DNA of 64,000 nt from Pyrocephalus nanus. Lineage: Eukaryota > Chordata > Aves > Passeriformes > Tyrannidae. A program made the translations under genes and the position numbers. The DNA is taken from assembly GCA_038380795.1 (NCBI GenBank), contig CM076268.1:28343501-28407500 (forward strand). The letters are read 5' to 3'. The notes beneath the pieces are model-generated. The model saw nothing but the letters and a program-made list of their open reading frames with translations, ran no database searches and was not told the origin of the DNA. Shown here one piece after another: positions 13,057 to 26,525 of the stretch (position 1 is the first letter of the stretch; the number at the start of each line of letters is the position of its first letter).

Positions 13057-14124
13057 CTTCACAGAGAGCACTGTATTAGCTCCCTTTTAATGCTGTGCAT
13101 GGCAGTACCTTGCCCAGCTAATACTGCCAACACGTTTTCCCTGGAAAGCTTTAAACAATATGAAAAAGCACTTTGGGGAAGCTTGTAAAATTCAGTCAAT
13201 TTGTCACGATGTTTTATAGTTTTATCACCTTAGTCAGTGGAGACTGCCTGCTGCATGTCAAACCAAAAAGTAACAAGCTGGAACCATTACTGCTTTTACA
13301 TGTTCTAAATAGTCTTTGATGTTCCAGCACCAGGTTAAAGGACTGCCTAATATTGAATGTGGTGGTAGACTCATCAAAGACTACATGGCAGATAGGCCAC
13401 TTAAGCAGCAAAGTAAGTATCTGGAGGTGATTGTTCTTACTTTTCCTTGGTTTTGTTAGCTGAGATCATTATTGCTTAGGTGAATCTCTTTAACTTCTTT
13501 TAAAGCTGAGAAAAACAAGTTAAGTAGAACAAAAGCTGTTATAGATTCCTTTAAATGGATGCAAAGCCAAGTAAGGTGAGATAATGTAGCACTGAGCAAG
13601 ATATTTTGATAATATGAAAATTGTATAAAAGTGGTACTTTTGGCTTTAATATTAGCTGTTTGGCAGACAGGCTCCTGTAGATAAGGAGGATGTGGAATAC
13701 TGGAGTGGTGATTATAAGGATTTCTGGGTTTTTTTTAAAGATGAGTGTGGTATGTATGTATTTCTATGAAAGCAGTGTCACTTTGATAGCCCAACAAAGC
13801 TACAGACATGAACCAAATGCCAGGGTAATTCTCATCTAGAAGAGATAGTCTTGAGGGGAAACTGCCTGGATGATTTTTTCCTGTTTTGAAATCACATTTT
13901 CAAGGAGTATTTGGTTTTATCTGAGTCTCAAGTGGGCTGGCCCTCCTCATGTTCCAGACTCCCATAAGACCTGAGTGGGAAGTGACTCTTACTGAAAGTA
14001 AAGAAGACAGAAAGGAAGGTGTTATTTTGTGACTTGATTTGGATGAAACAGCAAGATGAAACCATGCCTAGGGGCAACCCTGAGCGTGTAGCAGAGTGAT
14101 CCAAGGATAGGCTAAAAATTAAAG

Positions 14125-14138
14125 TTTTTTTTTTTTTT
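14125..14138. repeat. poly(T) tract, 14 bases
   Basis: Uninterrupted T run in non-coding DNA. Confidence 0.95.
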
Positions 14139-17100
14139 GAAACCATCATGCTTCCTTTGTCTTAGCAGTTCAGAAAACACCCCAAAAAAGTTTTCCATTA
14201 TTTCTCCCTAGTAATGTTAATTTTAAAATAATGTAGCACATCAGATGATCACAGTGTGTTGACTCAAATGTTGCTGCTGTTGAGGAGCAGCTGGTCTCCT
14301 CAGCAATCTTCCTGTGTTCTGACATCCTCCTGCTGTACTCATTCCAGCAGACCTGACTTTTCATATCCTTCTTTCTTTCCTTGTTTTTGTACTGGCAACA
14401 GTTCCAAGATACTCTGCAAAAATGGACTGTGCCATGACCTTCCCTGGCCTTGGCACAGCGCCAGCTCAGCCTTGGTGTTCAGGCCGTGCTTGGGTTGTTG
14501 CCCTTGCTTGGTGTTTTCCACCTGCTGTTGCAGCACTTGGTCCCCTCCCCTGTCTGCTTTTCGGTGAGAAAGCCACACCTCTGTGTTTTCCTCATTCTCT
14601 AATCCTTTGCACTTTCACACAGAACCTGAAATTCTGTTACAAGGCATGAAATGTCTGCGTGTTTGGTAGAACAGTGAATAGAGGGGTTCATGGCCGCACA
14701 GCGGTCTGTTCCCTGAGCGGCTGCGGGGCTGCAGGAGCTTTATGAAATGTGGTTGTCAATCAGTAATTGATTTACTGATTAATGTTCTTAGAATGACAGT
14801 ATGTTTGCTCTTGTTACTTTTGTTACAGTCTAGTTTCTAACCTTAGCTAGAAATCAAAGTGGAGTTCAGAACAGAAATGAGAAATCCTGAAGGTGGGGAA
14901 GGATGAAGCAAGTACAGACATTTAATATGTATTGCAGGGGTGGCAGGTCTGCTTCACTTCAAATGTTGCTTGTACTTTATGCTGAATTTATTGTCTGTGT
15001 AGCAGACATGGAGAGAAGAAAACAGAATGGAGTGACAATGGTTATCAGGGTTTTAATAAATTTTTTCCATCTGATTACTGACGATGTTTACAACAAAAAA
15101 AATTAACAGCTCTAAAAAGAAATAACTGATAGGCATTGTCATTATAATGATATCATTGTTGGAAGCTCTGTTTGGGATAAGAACGACTTGAAATGAATCA
15201 GGAACTGGAGATGAATGTGTCAATAAGAGAAAAAAAAATTGTAATTGAATGTGATTTACTAAGTTAAATATTTCCCAGCATTAGATTCCACATGCAGAAT
15301 AAAAATGCAAGGGTACCAAATCTGAACACTTGCCACATTTCAGCATATTTAAAGTATAATGAGTACTGTAGTTAGTTAGCATAATGACTAAAATAGTTGT
15401 CCAAAGTACTTTATTTATAGCAACATTTGTAATTAGGTGCTTGAACATTTTTTATTTCAGAGAGGAATGTCCTGTAGAGCTAACCCATGTGAAATGAACT
15501 CTCCAATTAGTGAATTTACATATCACACTTTTCTATGAAAAGTAAAATAATTTTCTTTTTCTTGGCAATTTCGGTTACTATTAAATTTTTTTTAAGGAAA
15601 CAGTATAACATAACTTTCCTTTGCCATATCTAATTCTTATACTGAGCTATTTTATCCTCAGTGAACAAATCTGATAATTATTTTTCAATTGGAGCTCCCC
15701 AAATATTGCTATTTCATGGGGAATACTTGGCATACCTATGATCATGAAGATGCTTTTTGTTCTTGTAGCTTTCCCCTTCCTCCTTCCCCCTAAAAGAAGA
15801 AAAAGCCAACAGTACCCTGCATAAAAAAAAAGAGTATTGAATATTCCTCCAAATTAATCAAGTTCATTCTTTGCAAATTAAATATTATCAACTCCCTTAG
15901 TAAATTTTCTCTTTCTTTAAGCAGTGTTAAAGTTAATGTCAATCAGAGATTAAAATTAAAGACGATTTTGCCTGGTGCACAAGGCTCAGTATGATGAAGG
16001 TTATTCAAATGCAGCAGTCTAGAGGCTGGTAAAGGTGTCCACAGAACATAAAAGCTGGGTTCAAGATCTTGATTTAAGGTTGAGGAGAACTCCTTTGCCA
16101 CCACTTTGGGTACCGAACACAACATCACCTCTACTGCAGCAGTTTCTCGTTCTGTGGATGGGTTGAAGTGTTTGTGTGCAGAGTTCCTCTCAGCCCAAAC
16201 TTCTGCCACTGTTCATGCTCAGGATGGATGTCTCAGAGGATGGGAAACTTGGGCTCAAATGCTGGTTCCTCTGGCTCAAATGCCTGGTTTGGATCAGACT
16301 GCTGAGCTCAGATTCCTTACTTCCCAAGGCCTGTTGTGATCACTGATCCATTCAGTTGAAGGGGATCACTCCTGGCCTCCTGTCTTCTTTTCTGTGTGAC
16401 CCACTTGAGATACTCTGCAGAGTCAGTTTGTACCTGCACTCCCTAAAAGCCTCGTAGCTTTCATGTTTTGCTTTTGTGGGTACTTGAGCTCCTCTTGCCC
16501 AGCCTGAGGAGTGTGGGTGCTGCCCATGGGGCTCTGGGTTCCTTTGGCAAAGGGACGAGTTTGACACTCACAGCTGTGTCCCTGGGGAACATTCCCCATT
16601 TTAGTAGGAAGGTTTGGTTCACAATTGGTACAACAGGATATCATATCTGATTTGAAGTCGGTGTGCTGTGGGTGGTAAATGGATTGCTGATTTAAATGTG
16701 GTTCTGTTCAGATGAGGCTAACTGCCAAGGAAGAACACCACTATTTCAAGCTTGCCTTTCCATCTCCAATACACCTCAAGAGAAGTTTTGAAACCAACTT
16801 CTGCCAAAAGTGAAGGGATGTAGAATTTGTCATGTGGGAGATGAGGAGTAACTGTGATTCTGGGATGTGATCTGTTGGACTGACTGCTGTGTTAAGTTAG
16901 AGAAAGACTGGTAGTGTTCTACTTTTAAAATATTAGATTTAGCAGATTAATAGACTTTTAGTAATAATGATAACAACGCTTCAGTGTCCTTTATGTCAAT
17001 TTTTATGCCTTTATTTGAGGGTGGTATTGATCCAAGTCAAATCAGGAAAAGAAAATAGGATCTGGACAAGTTGAAGTATGAAGTATTTACTATTATGAAA

Positions 17101-17471
17101 ACAAGTCATTCAGCTCATTAACACTGGTGCTACATTAGAGAGAGTTGTGTTTCACCTTCTATTTCCTTAACCGTCAGATAGTGTTAGGTACCAATGGCAT
17201 GTTTCTGTTTCCGAAGACACTTTGTTCCTTTGTAAGAAATTCTTATTACTCTTTTTTTTTTTGAAGAAGCAGAAAAGGTGGTTTCTTATCCCAACATTGA
17301 TGTGTGAAAGGCTAAAAGCCAGTTCCGACACCTCTCACATTTGGACCTTTTGATGGCACATCAAAGGCAGAGTCATGGTAAGGGAAATATGGTAAAGATT
17401 TTTGCCTGGCCTATATGTGACCCTTTTTGTTAAGTCCAAGACCTTATTGTCAATTTAGAGGAATTTAAAGC

Positions 17472-17475
<4 letters not shown>

Positions 17476-17510
<35 letters not shown>
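17476..17510. repeat. poly(T) tract, 35 bases
   Basis: Second-longest homopolymer in the window. No recognised element body lies on either side, so it is not clearly the reverse-strand tail of a retrocopy. Its length in an assembly is likely to be imprecise. Confidence 0.93.
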
Positions 17511-17513
<3 letters not shown>

Positions 17514-20500
17514 CTATATTTTAGCAGTCTATTTTAAAGGCTGCATTTTGTAGAAGCAACACTATATCCATAATGGAATCTTTTAGTAGGCATTTAAAAT
17601 GTGAAGTGTGAATTCTGTGAAATATTGCTTTAGCTTACAGAATGATTTTTTTAAAAAAGGAATATTATAATTCCATTCCTCTTTATTTTCCATGCTTTCC
17701 CTATGAGCTTCTTAATGACCTGAAAGTTAATCTAGAACATACACTCAGATTTCTAAGAAAATGCATTTTATTAAAAACTATTTCACATTTCTAAGAAACA
17801 TAATTTTTTTTGGAGTACAGCTTAACACAGCGTGATGGCTTTTGAAACATTAGAACACAGAGCAAATGTGGTTCCAGCAACGTGACTAATTCAGCACAGT
17901 CTGATGTGTAATTAATTCACAATATGAATACTTTTTAGAAGGAATAAAAATGCAAGTGCAGTTTTATGAGAAAATTGACAAGTAAAATGACCTGAAAGGG
18001 GTGACATTTAACTGCTACTCTGGAACAAACACTGACTGATCAAGTTTGTTATGAATGTCTCTCACACCTGCAGACTCTGCAGTGGGTGCTGTTGGTAAAG
18101 GTAGTGAAGGAAATAATGGCAAAACTGAAAAGAGAAATGATAAATTTAGTTTGAAAAAGACAATTGGTCATTGTTTAAAAATAAGAGAAGAAGAATTTGC
18201 TGGAATTTGTTATTTATAGCCAAGCAGCTCTGATATGATAAGATTTATTTGGCATGTCAGGTAAACAGAAACACATTGATGATTTCACCCAGTCCTTGGG
18301 ATTTGGCACTTGATTTTGAGAACTATTTTGTAAAAAGAAAAAGAAAAACAAAAACAAAAACAACCTTCCATTTTGTACAGGGGGAAAAAGGAGTCCATGT
18401 TCAGAACACAGTGTCTTGTTAGCTATATATTTTTAATTGTGTTCAGTCTTCTGGTAGAAGGGTTTATGTCAATTCTCAACACTATCACATTTGGCAGTTT
18501 ACTTTAAACATTCCCAAACCTAAAAAAGTCTCCTGAAATTTGAGTTCCCCCAAAAGGATGAAGGTCAGAGCAGCCCAGGAGAAGAGCTGAGCGGTGAGGA
18601 CAGGTTGGGGAGAGGCATTATGTGCGGTTCCTGGACATGACAAAAACCCTGTTCAGGTTGGATATGCTTTACTTCTGCCTCACAGTCGTCATCTATTGTG
18701 TGAAACACAAATGAGACTTGGAAAGGCCTCTGGAAGGGAAAATGCTCGTACTCCTTCCTGAGCCCTGCAGGCCTTTCCTGGAAGAAGCTGCCCAGCTCCT
18801 TTCAGCATTGCTGATTTGGAGGACTCTGCATCTGGGACTACTGTGGGGAAAAAAAGGAATCAGGGCTGGGCACCAGACTAATATGGGAACAAAATTGTGT
18901 TCTTCATTTCAGGCTTGAGAACTGTTTTTAACCTAAACCTTGACATGCAAATGTTCTTCTCAGTCATCGCCTAGTCCCATAAAACAGCTGCTTTCAGGTT
19001 AGCTCTGGTGGATTACTTCTAAAAATGCTGATAAACACATGAAGGTTTGAATAACTGGTATGTAATAGTCCAGATCAAACTGTGTTTAGAAGCAGAATAC
19101 CAACCAAATAAGAGTAACTTCTGTACATCTAGCAGCCTAAAAATACACCTAAATATGACTTACCTTGTAGTAGTGCCAGGAGACTGCTTTTAAATGTTCA
19201 AGGGTGTTCTAAGAAAAGGTTGTCTTCTTTATTTTAAACTCAAGCATCTCAAGCATGTGAGAACATGGGGTAATCCCTAGAACAGCACAAATTGTAGCAA
19301 ATTTAAAAATGGAGTGTGCATAGCTGGTGGTTGTGCTAATGTAGCAGAGCAAGACCTGTGATGGGAGAGCTCTTCTCACCATGGTTGATTGAAAGACTAT
19401 GGCCAGCTAATTAGTATTTAGCAATTTGGTATTCAAACATGTCAAAAATCCTGGGCTCTAGAGCCAACATAGGATTGTAGTGGCTCTGCAAGTTCATCTA
19501 GAGACTTGTAAACCTGTAAAGAGAAAATTGCAGATGTGTTTCTATATTTCTGTTTGTGTGTGTCTCCCCAGATGTGTGCTGGGAAGCAGAGATTCTGCTC
19601 CCTTTCCCAAGGACTCCTGTCTTATTTCTGTTTGGCAGTCAAGCAGCTAAAGTCACTATCAAACAAAATTTTCCTCTGCTGCAGGCCAGAGGTCAATAAA
19701 GCCCAGAGTTCAGCTGAAATTAGTAAGGCTTAGAGATACAAAGAAATGAAATGTTCCCCTGACTGTTTTGCTGACTATGGTGCATTTTAGTCCTTTGCAT
19801 TTTCTATATTCCACATTCCTGTTACATGTGCTACTCATCAGTAAATTCTTTTCTTTGTTTTCCCTGGTGCCCCTGTGGCTCTGCAAGGGTCCTGCAGTGC
19901 TGCCCCCACTCCTGTTGCCCTGCTGCGAGGGAGAATGAGGCTCTGAATACGGTGGGCTCTGGTTGCAGGTGCCAAAGCAGATTATTTTACTCTGCAGCTG
20001 GCGGAAAACATAAGTGTTTTGGGAAGCCATGAGTGCATGGCCATGTAATAGCACTTGGCTGGACAGCAGCTCCAGAAATAGTAACATAAAAGAAGGATTC
20101 ATAGGCTGATCCTCTTCAAGGCCGTGTGGTCCCACATCTCACCAAGGGTTCTCCTCGCCATCCAGCCCCAGGTGCTTTCCAGCTGAAGAAATCCATATGG
20201 TTGTGGTCTGCTTTTTGTTCTGTGAATTAATTAACAATCACAGCTACTTATACACTTATTCTGGCATCCTCAATACATGAACATACAGGCTGAGGTTTTG
20301 TGCATGCATATGTAGTCTGAAGAAAAATAGCTGCAAACTGTTATTTGATGAAACATCTGTCTTACATTATTAGCATTTATACTGAGGAGCAAACCTTAGA
20401 AAATGATTTAACTACCTTTAACTCTGTATTCTCACAGTTAGCAAAGGATGCAACATCTGATTTTTGTTATATACTGTTCATCCCTCCCATGTCTTGAGCA

Positions 20501-20967
20501 GAATTTAAATGCACCTCATTACTGTTCTCAGTTATTTTCTGGAATGTCTTAATTTAATTCCCATTCGTTGTCCCCTGTGGCCTCCAAAGAAAAGAAAATA
20601 GGTGGGGCAGACAAATTGGAAAGTAGGAAAATGCTGTGTGTCAGCTTTTCTGATTGTGTCAGGTGCAGTGCAGAAAAATAATCTACTTCATTATCTCCTC
20701 CTTCAAGTGGAATACTAATCAATATCAAGGACTCAAAGAACAGTGTTTGACAAATACAGGATGCTACTGACAGTTCACTTTTTGAAGTGATGATTTCTTT
20801 TTTAACAGCAACTTGTAGTTTTATTCTAAATATTTTTTAAGTGTTTAGGTCTTGAAGAGTGCTGCATTACTACTTATGCTCCTGAAAGGGAGATGTCACT
20901 GAACTGACCTTTTACTGTCTTGTTGTTAAAGAAGCTGTTATAATATCTTTTCAGGATCAGATAGAGC

Positions 20968-20979
20968 AAAAAAAAAAAA
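20968..20979. repeat. poly(A) tract, 12 bases
   Basis: One of only three A runs of 11 bases or more found on the + strand. Confidence 0.93.
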
Positions 20980-21640
20980 GTCTCACGTAATTTGCTCATT
21001 CAGAGAGCAATCATAATTTCTGTTAATTCTACAGACTCTTCTCCCTTATGCTATATTTTCCTTTCTGGACTAATTTTTCCAGTGTTTATATTAATTAATA
21101 CAAGGTATGTAGAACATGCAGTAGTATTAAAACAAGTTACAATGGATGGATCAGGCAACTTTAAAACTAAAAGACAGTGCAGATATCATCAGGAATATTT
21201 TCCTCTAAGAAATTGTTTTACCCTCTGAAGAGCATTTACACTCATTGTGGCCTGAAATCAGTAGAAATCTCCATCTCTAGAAAAAAATAATATATTCCAC
21301 CTTCAGTCCTTTTTGATATGTTCTGAGCTAAGTGGGAGCTCGAGAGTTCTGTCTTTCCCATTTATCTCTTCTTTTTTCATCAGTAGTGTGATAACAGGAG
21401 TAGTCTTGGCTGGATCAGATTTAGGCAGGTGACAATCCACCTTCTTAGACTTGTTCTAATTGTAGATTTGGTCTCACAGTGCACAAGGATGAGGATCTGT
21501 GACATCCCACTTTCCCCTTTAAGGCACGTTACTGAGAGTCAGCATTTTCAGAGAGCTTAGTATCCAGCATCTGATACTGTGACAAGGGAGGTCAGATAGT
21601 TAGTGATGAAATTCTCTGTTGTTTTGTGTTAGGATTTTTT

Positions 21641-21654
21641 GTGTGTGTGTGTGT
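21641..21654. repeat. GT dinucleotide microsatellite, 7 units
   Basis: Seven uninterrupted GT units between T-rich flanks. Confidence 0.9.
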
Positions 21655-23100
21655 TCTTTTCCTCTGAAAAATTGCCTTCTTCATCCAGTATTGGGAAAGA
21701 AAACTTGAACCCAATTTTAAAAATGCTGATCACTTTTTCAGTAGTTGGTATCCTGCGGAGGTTAAATGGAGCACCTGTAAATTCTCTGTGAGCCTGTGAC
21801 ATGTAATTGAATTTTGTAGGTTAATTAGTTTTTGTAATGGACAGTGACTGTCTCGGAATAGTTTCTCTGTCCAGCAAACAGAGCAAAAGACATGCAGTTG
21901 TAGACACTTAAAATCAGATGTCATCCTGATGCTCAGCCATGACTCCAGAGCCCACGTGCCCTCAGCAGTGCCACAGGGACAGAGCTGGAGCTGCCACTTC
22001 TTGTTTGCGAATGGGAGTTACAGCAGATCCCGTGTTTCAGAGGTGAAGGTTCCCCCTGATCCAAGAAAACATGAGGTAGTGTTTTTAGTCTTTATTGTGC
22101 CTGATTACTTTTTTTTTTGAGGGAGGTAGGGGTTTAGGAGAAAGCGAAGCACTTGAAGATCTCTTTTATCTGTTGAATTACACTTCACACTGCTTTATGC
22201 TTTTCACCAAAAAATAAAGGAGTTTTTAAAAAGCAGTCAGTGGAGTGTCCGGTCCATTTACCACACGTCACTAGAAAGCGATATAAAATCCGTATTTAAA
22301 TCCAGTGCTTATTGCTGAACAGATGATGAAAAAGAAGTTACTGTATTACACAATGCCCCTGTTCTAGGGGCTGAGATCCCATTCTGCCCACTCTTCAAAA
22401 ATTGTCTAAAATTTATATTCTGCATTTTGTCTAGTACACAAGTTGCAGACATGGAGGTGAAACTCTTCAGGTCTCTTCATGAACTCTTGAAGAGCTCTCT
22501 ATATAAGATCACACTTGGGGAAACAAATATTCCTTTCTCAGGAAATATTCCTCCCTGTATTTGCCCTAGAAGAAAAGATGTCTATCTCCTTGTTCTCAAA
22601 GTATACTTTGACACAGTAAGAGGTGTTTACTTTCTCTACTTTAATACCAGCTTCACGTGGCTTAATCCTCTCTAATGACTGCAGCTTGGCTCTGTGCCAT
22701 GAATCCACCTATGCCTGTAGACTTCAAAAAAAACCAACAAAACCCACCCCAAAACTGTGAAGAGTATTGGAAATCTAGCCAGAAAAACCCTCTTTAACTT
22801 CTTTGGCAGAGTGCCTGGAAAGGAAGAGAGAACACAGAATCAAAATAAATTACAGGATTCAGAAGTGCATTAAATTAGCCCTAAGAAATTGCTTTCTCCT
22901 TGTGTTAGTGACTAGTGGTAATTTGAAACACTTCAGCCCTGGTCACTTTGCTATTTTAAAAGAAATAGAAATAGAGATGTAAGATAAGAAAGCTCGAATA
23001 ATAGGGCCAATGGTTGCATTTTAAAGTGGCAACTTAAATTGAAATGCTTTGGTTAGGAGGAGACAACCTAGCAAAGAGTTAATTCTAATAGGTGTAAGAG

Positions 23101-23240
23101 GAATCATAGGATATTTTAGTCTTAGAGGAATAGGTGAAGATCTTCTTGTTGGGAGGGAGCAGGGCCTGTGAAGATAAGGTTGCTCAAGACCTCGTCAAAT
23201 TAAATTTGGGTATTTTCAAGGCCGCAGATTCCACAGCTAG
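23101..23240 (-). mobile_element. degraded CR1-type LINE relic
   Basis: Read on the + strand it starts with gaatcataggat, keeps a decayed 'agatcttcttgttgggaggg' block and then ggttgctcaagacctcgtc, and ends with a 'gcagattccacagc' stretch. These occur in the same order and orientation as the reverse complement of a CR1 3' end (terminal repeat, the 'ggttgctcaaggcctc' block, then the 'gattccacaac' block). It is much more diverged than the other copies and has no coding capacity. The boundaries are approximate and the call rests on pattern similarity by eye. Confidence 0.5.
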
Positions 23241-23763
23241 TGTGTTTTAGGGAGTGGGGTGCACATTTCTCAGCATAGATCAGAAAGAGGAGAGTTTTGA
23301 ATCACAGGTTGCTTGCACTCTTCATATTTGTCTTCCTCACAGCGTTCTATGACAGGAGTGCATTTGGTATTTTGCATTTTGGTTTGGTTTTCCCTCAGTT
23401 ATTAAACAGTCCAGGTCTTTCTCTGTGAAGACAGGGAAGTTCAAATGGCAGATGTTCATGGCTCAAATCAAATCCAGCCATTGCACAAATGGTCCTACCG
23501 TGTTATTTATTTTCTCTGAGGATTAGGAATGCCCTCAAAGACGTGCTGTGGGTTCAGGATAAGGCAATCACTAATAGCCAGGGTATGTGAACTGACTCAG
23601 CCATGCAAATCTGATCAGGTTATTCATCTGCTCTGCTCATCATCTTCAAAATTAATTACAGCTGAGAGTTTGAAGCTTCCCTAGTACAAGCACACAGAGC
23701 TGTTAGAGAGCTCTTCTGGCTGCAAAGATCTTTCCACCAGGTTAGACTACATTTTATTGTGGG

Positions 23764-23775
23764 TTTTTTTTTTTT
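23764..23775. repeat. poly(T) tract, 12 bases
   Basis: Uninterrupted T run following gggg and followed by ccccc. Confidence 0.93.
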
Positions 23776-24009
23776 CCCCCAAGAAGTTGACTGTACCTAG
23801 GAAAAGTAATTCAGAAAGGGCAGTAATTGCTGTAGTTTTCTCCATGCCTCAGTGGAAAAAAGGCTATATTAATAATAAAAAGTCATTTAAGGAGTAGGCA
23901 GGACAAAGATGATCTCCTTATTTCCTGAAGGTGAAGATAATCCTGTATTTATTTTGCAAATGCATAATCCCAAAGGTAAGGACTGTGCAAAAAGGGAAAT
24001 ATTAATCTC

Positions 24010-24095
24010 AAAGCAACAATAATAAATGAAAAATAATTAAAATTAATTTATGGAAATGAAATGAAATAAAAAAAGAGAAATAATAAATGAAAGTA
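24010..24095. repeat. A-rich low-complexity patch
   Basis: Repeated variants of aataaatgaaa and aattaa with almost no C. No unit is regular enough to call a microsatellite. Confidence 0.7.
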
Positions 24096-24349
24096 TCTCC
24101 ACTCTCACAGGTTTTTTTGTAGTCATTAATCTTGGGTTCATTTATAAATACAAGAAGCAACTTCTTTCTGTTTGTGCTTTTCTTGTCAGTAAATGCTTAA
24201 ATGAAGAGCATTTCTAAGGATGTATCATAAAGGCTTTATAAATGTAATATTAAAACTTTTATCCCTTTAGAACCTGGTAAAGTCCAAGGGGAACAGATAT
24301 GAAAAGGACATTCTTTGATTCTTGTCTGCCATATTGAGTTTCTGAATTA

Positions 24350-24390
24350 TTTTTTATTTACTCCTTTATTTATTGATTGATTTATTTATT
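24350..24390. repeat. imperfect TTTA/TTGA tetranucleotide repeat
   Basis: Units of ttta and ttga alternate, including ttgattgatttatttatt at about 24373-24390. Confidence 0.8.
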
Positions 24391-26513
24391 GTGTCCTATA
24401 TATATTTCACCCGCTGTGATAACAGAGATGTCCTTCAGGATTTGTTTTCCAATATCTATCTCTTTGTCTTTCTTGATGGCATTACTGTAAGGGATGGAAG
24501 AGACAGTCTGTTTTCCTGAAGTTGTCTGGATCAGCATCCTGCTGTCTTAGAGCTTGGAGATGTGCTGCATAATGAATGCTGTGACACAGTGGAAGAGACA
24601 CACGAGTGGAGGTTATAATTTTTTTGAACAAAAAGGAATAGTTTAGACACGCCTGTTATTACTAGGGGAGAGAAATGAGTCTCCAGAGAGTAATTCAAAG
24701 GAAGTCTTTGGAAAAGAGAGGCAGCACATTCCCCTGCAGTTCATAGGAAGCGAAAAGAGCATAATCAGTGCTCTATCACATCAGAGAGGGCAAGTAAATG
24801 TCGAGACCTTACTTCAGGAAGGTCACAGAGATCCCTGGTTATTTATCAAGGGTATCACCTTGGTACAACTATGAATCAGAATTGTTACAGTAATTATAGG
24901 ACAGTTGTTCTACCCCTATTTTTTTCCCTTCTATAACACATACTATCATTTATTTTGCTTTTCTTTTTGGGGTTTGGTTTGCATAGAATGTTGCTGGTAA
25001 TTTCCGCAGCTTGTTAGTATTTGTAACTAAGAAGTGTTGGCATATGCCAATGTAACCTACAAATAAGTGACTTTAGGGAAGGAAGGGTTTAAGTTTGTTT
25101 ATATGAAAAATAAATGAGAGATTATTCACAAAGAGAGATCCAAGAGAAGTTTAATTGAATATTTTTACATTTAGAATGCAAGACATTAATAACAGTAGAT
25201 TAAAGAATTTAACGTGAAATGGTAAGTTGTCTTTCACTGAAAATAATGGGTCGGAGAAACTTCTGGAAAAACAAATTTCTGCAAACATGTTTTGTAATAC
25301 TTCTCTGGGATGCCCATAATGCTTCCCGAATTTTTATGATCACCTATTTTAGTTTTGCCTCTGGGGCAGAAAAGTGCTATCCTTAGCAGAAAAGTATCCT
25401 TATTTTAAAGCTGGGGAACTGAAACACAAGCTGGGCTGTGCCCTTCCCAAGGTACAGGAAGAAGTGTAAAACAGCAGAAAGGGGCTACTCGGTTTCCCAT
25501 GTCTCAGGCTCCCAAATTTATCTGTAATTGATATTGCAGTAGAACCTGGTTGGTTAGGTTTAAACAAAGTGGTAGCAATTTCTGTGGCAGAATGAATTTC
25601 AGTGCAGTCCAGATTACTCTGCCCCTCATCTCTGTAGGTTATAACCCGTACTGATCTTTGTGAAAAGCCACTTTCATATTCCTAGTCTACCTAATGTAAA
25701 GGTAGTTTTAGAGTCTGCTCACTGCACTATAGTGTGTTGTATAAACATACTCTACTGTTTAAACATACCACATTCCATGGAGTAAGAAAACATGCTTTTA
25801 TATTCTGTGTGTCCTTAATTTATTAAGTTCAGGGACTTGACAGTTTAGCCAGGATCTCTCAGTTCTGACACAGATACAGGGGTGTGTGACACTGGTCAGG
25901 ATACTCACTCTCCCTGCTCTGCAGTCCTCCTGCTGTAAGATGAAGGCAATGTTTGCTTGCCCTGGACAGTGCCACAATTCATGTCTGGTAAATGCCCAGA
26001 GCCAGGGGAACACAGTCATAAAGGTACACATCTGAGTACCTTAGAACACTGAGCCTTCACAGGTTTGTAACACCCCAGAACGCTTCATTGCTGTTAAATA
26101 GGGAACAGATATTGTATAGTGTCTACATCCTGTCCATGCCTAGAAATGCACATTCTGGGAGAGAGCAGGGAAGAGTGAAAGCTGGATATTTCTCTTGTTT
26201 AATGTTTTGAAACAGAAAAATAAGTTTGTTGCTATTACTTTAAAACCAATCTCTATTACTTACTCTCTACATCTTCTAGAGGAAAGTTGCATTATGCCTG
26301 TCACAGACGGGATTTTGGAGGGGTCAAGAGTAGTATTGTCAAATAAATGTATCGATGAATTTTCTACCTTTCATTAAATTTTGATCATTATACTTAGTTG
26401 CCTAAAATGCTTTTGTTTTCTTTTGCTGCCATAACAGAAGCCACATAAGTTTTAAGAGTATAAAGGCATCTTATTGTAACCACCTCAGTGTGGGTTGGCC
26501 AGAAGGCTGTGTG

Positions 26514-26525
26514 CACACACACACA
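26514..26525. repeat. CA dinucleotide repeat, 6 units
   Basis: Six uninterrupted CA units. Short and of no evident function. Confidence 0.85.

Larger units (their letters stand above)
12136..23100. other. long non-coding stretch, probable intron
   Basis: No convincing gene. Several long T runs are listed separately, with a short GT repeat at 21641-21654 and an octamer match at 18945-18952. A modestly GC-richer patch with a few CpGs near 14690-14740 is too small to call a CpG island. Open frames of 88-141 codons on both strands (for example around 14.3-14.6, 16.1 and 19.7-20.1 kb) have no recognisable domain and no paired splice sites. Confidence 0.5.

Noticed and set aside
14690..14740. GC-rich patch with several CpGs as a promoter island
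   Set aside because: It spans only about 50 bases, far below CpG island size.
19710..20135. 141-codon minus-strand open frame
   Set aside because: No domain or signal, no paired splice sites in frame, and seven frames over 100 codons are fewer than the roughly ten expected by chance.
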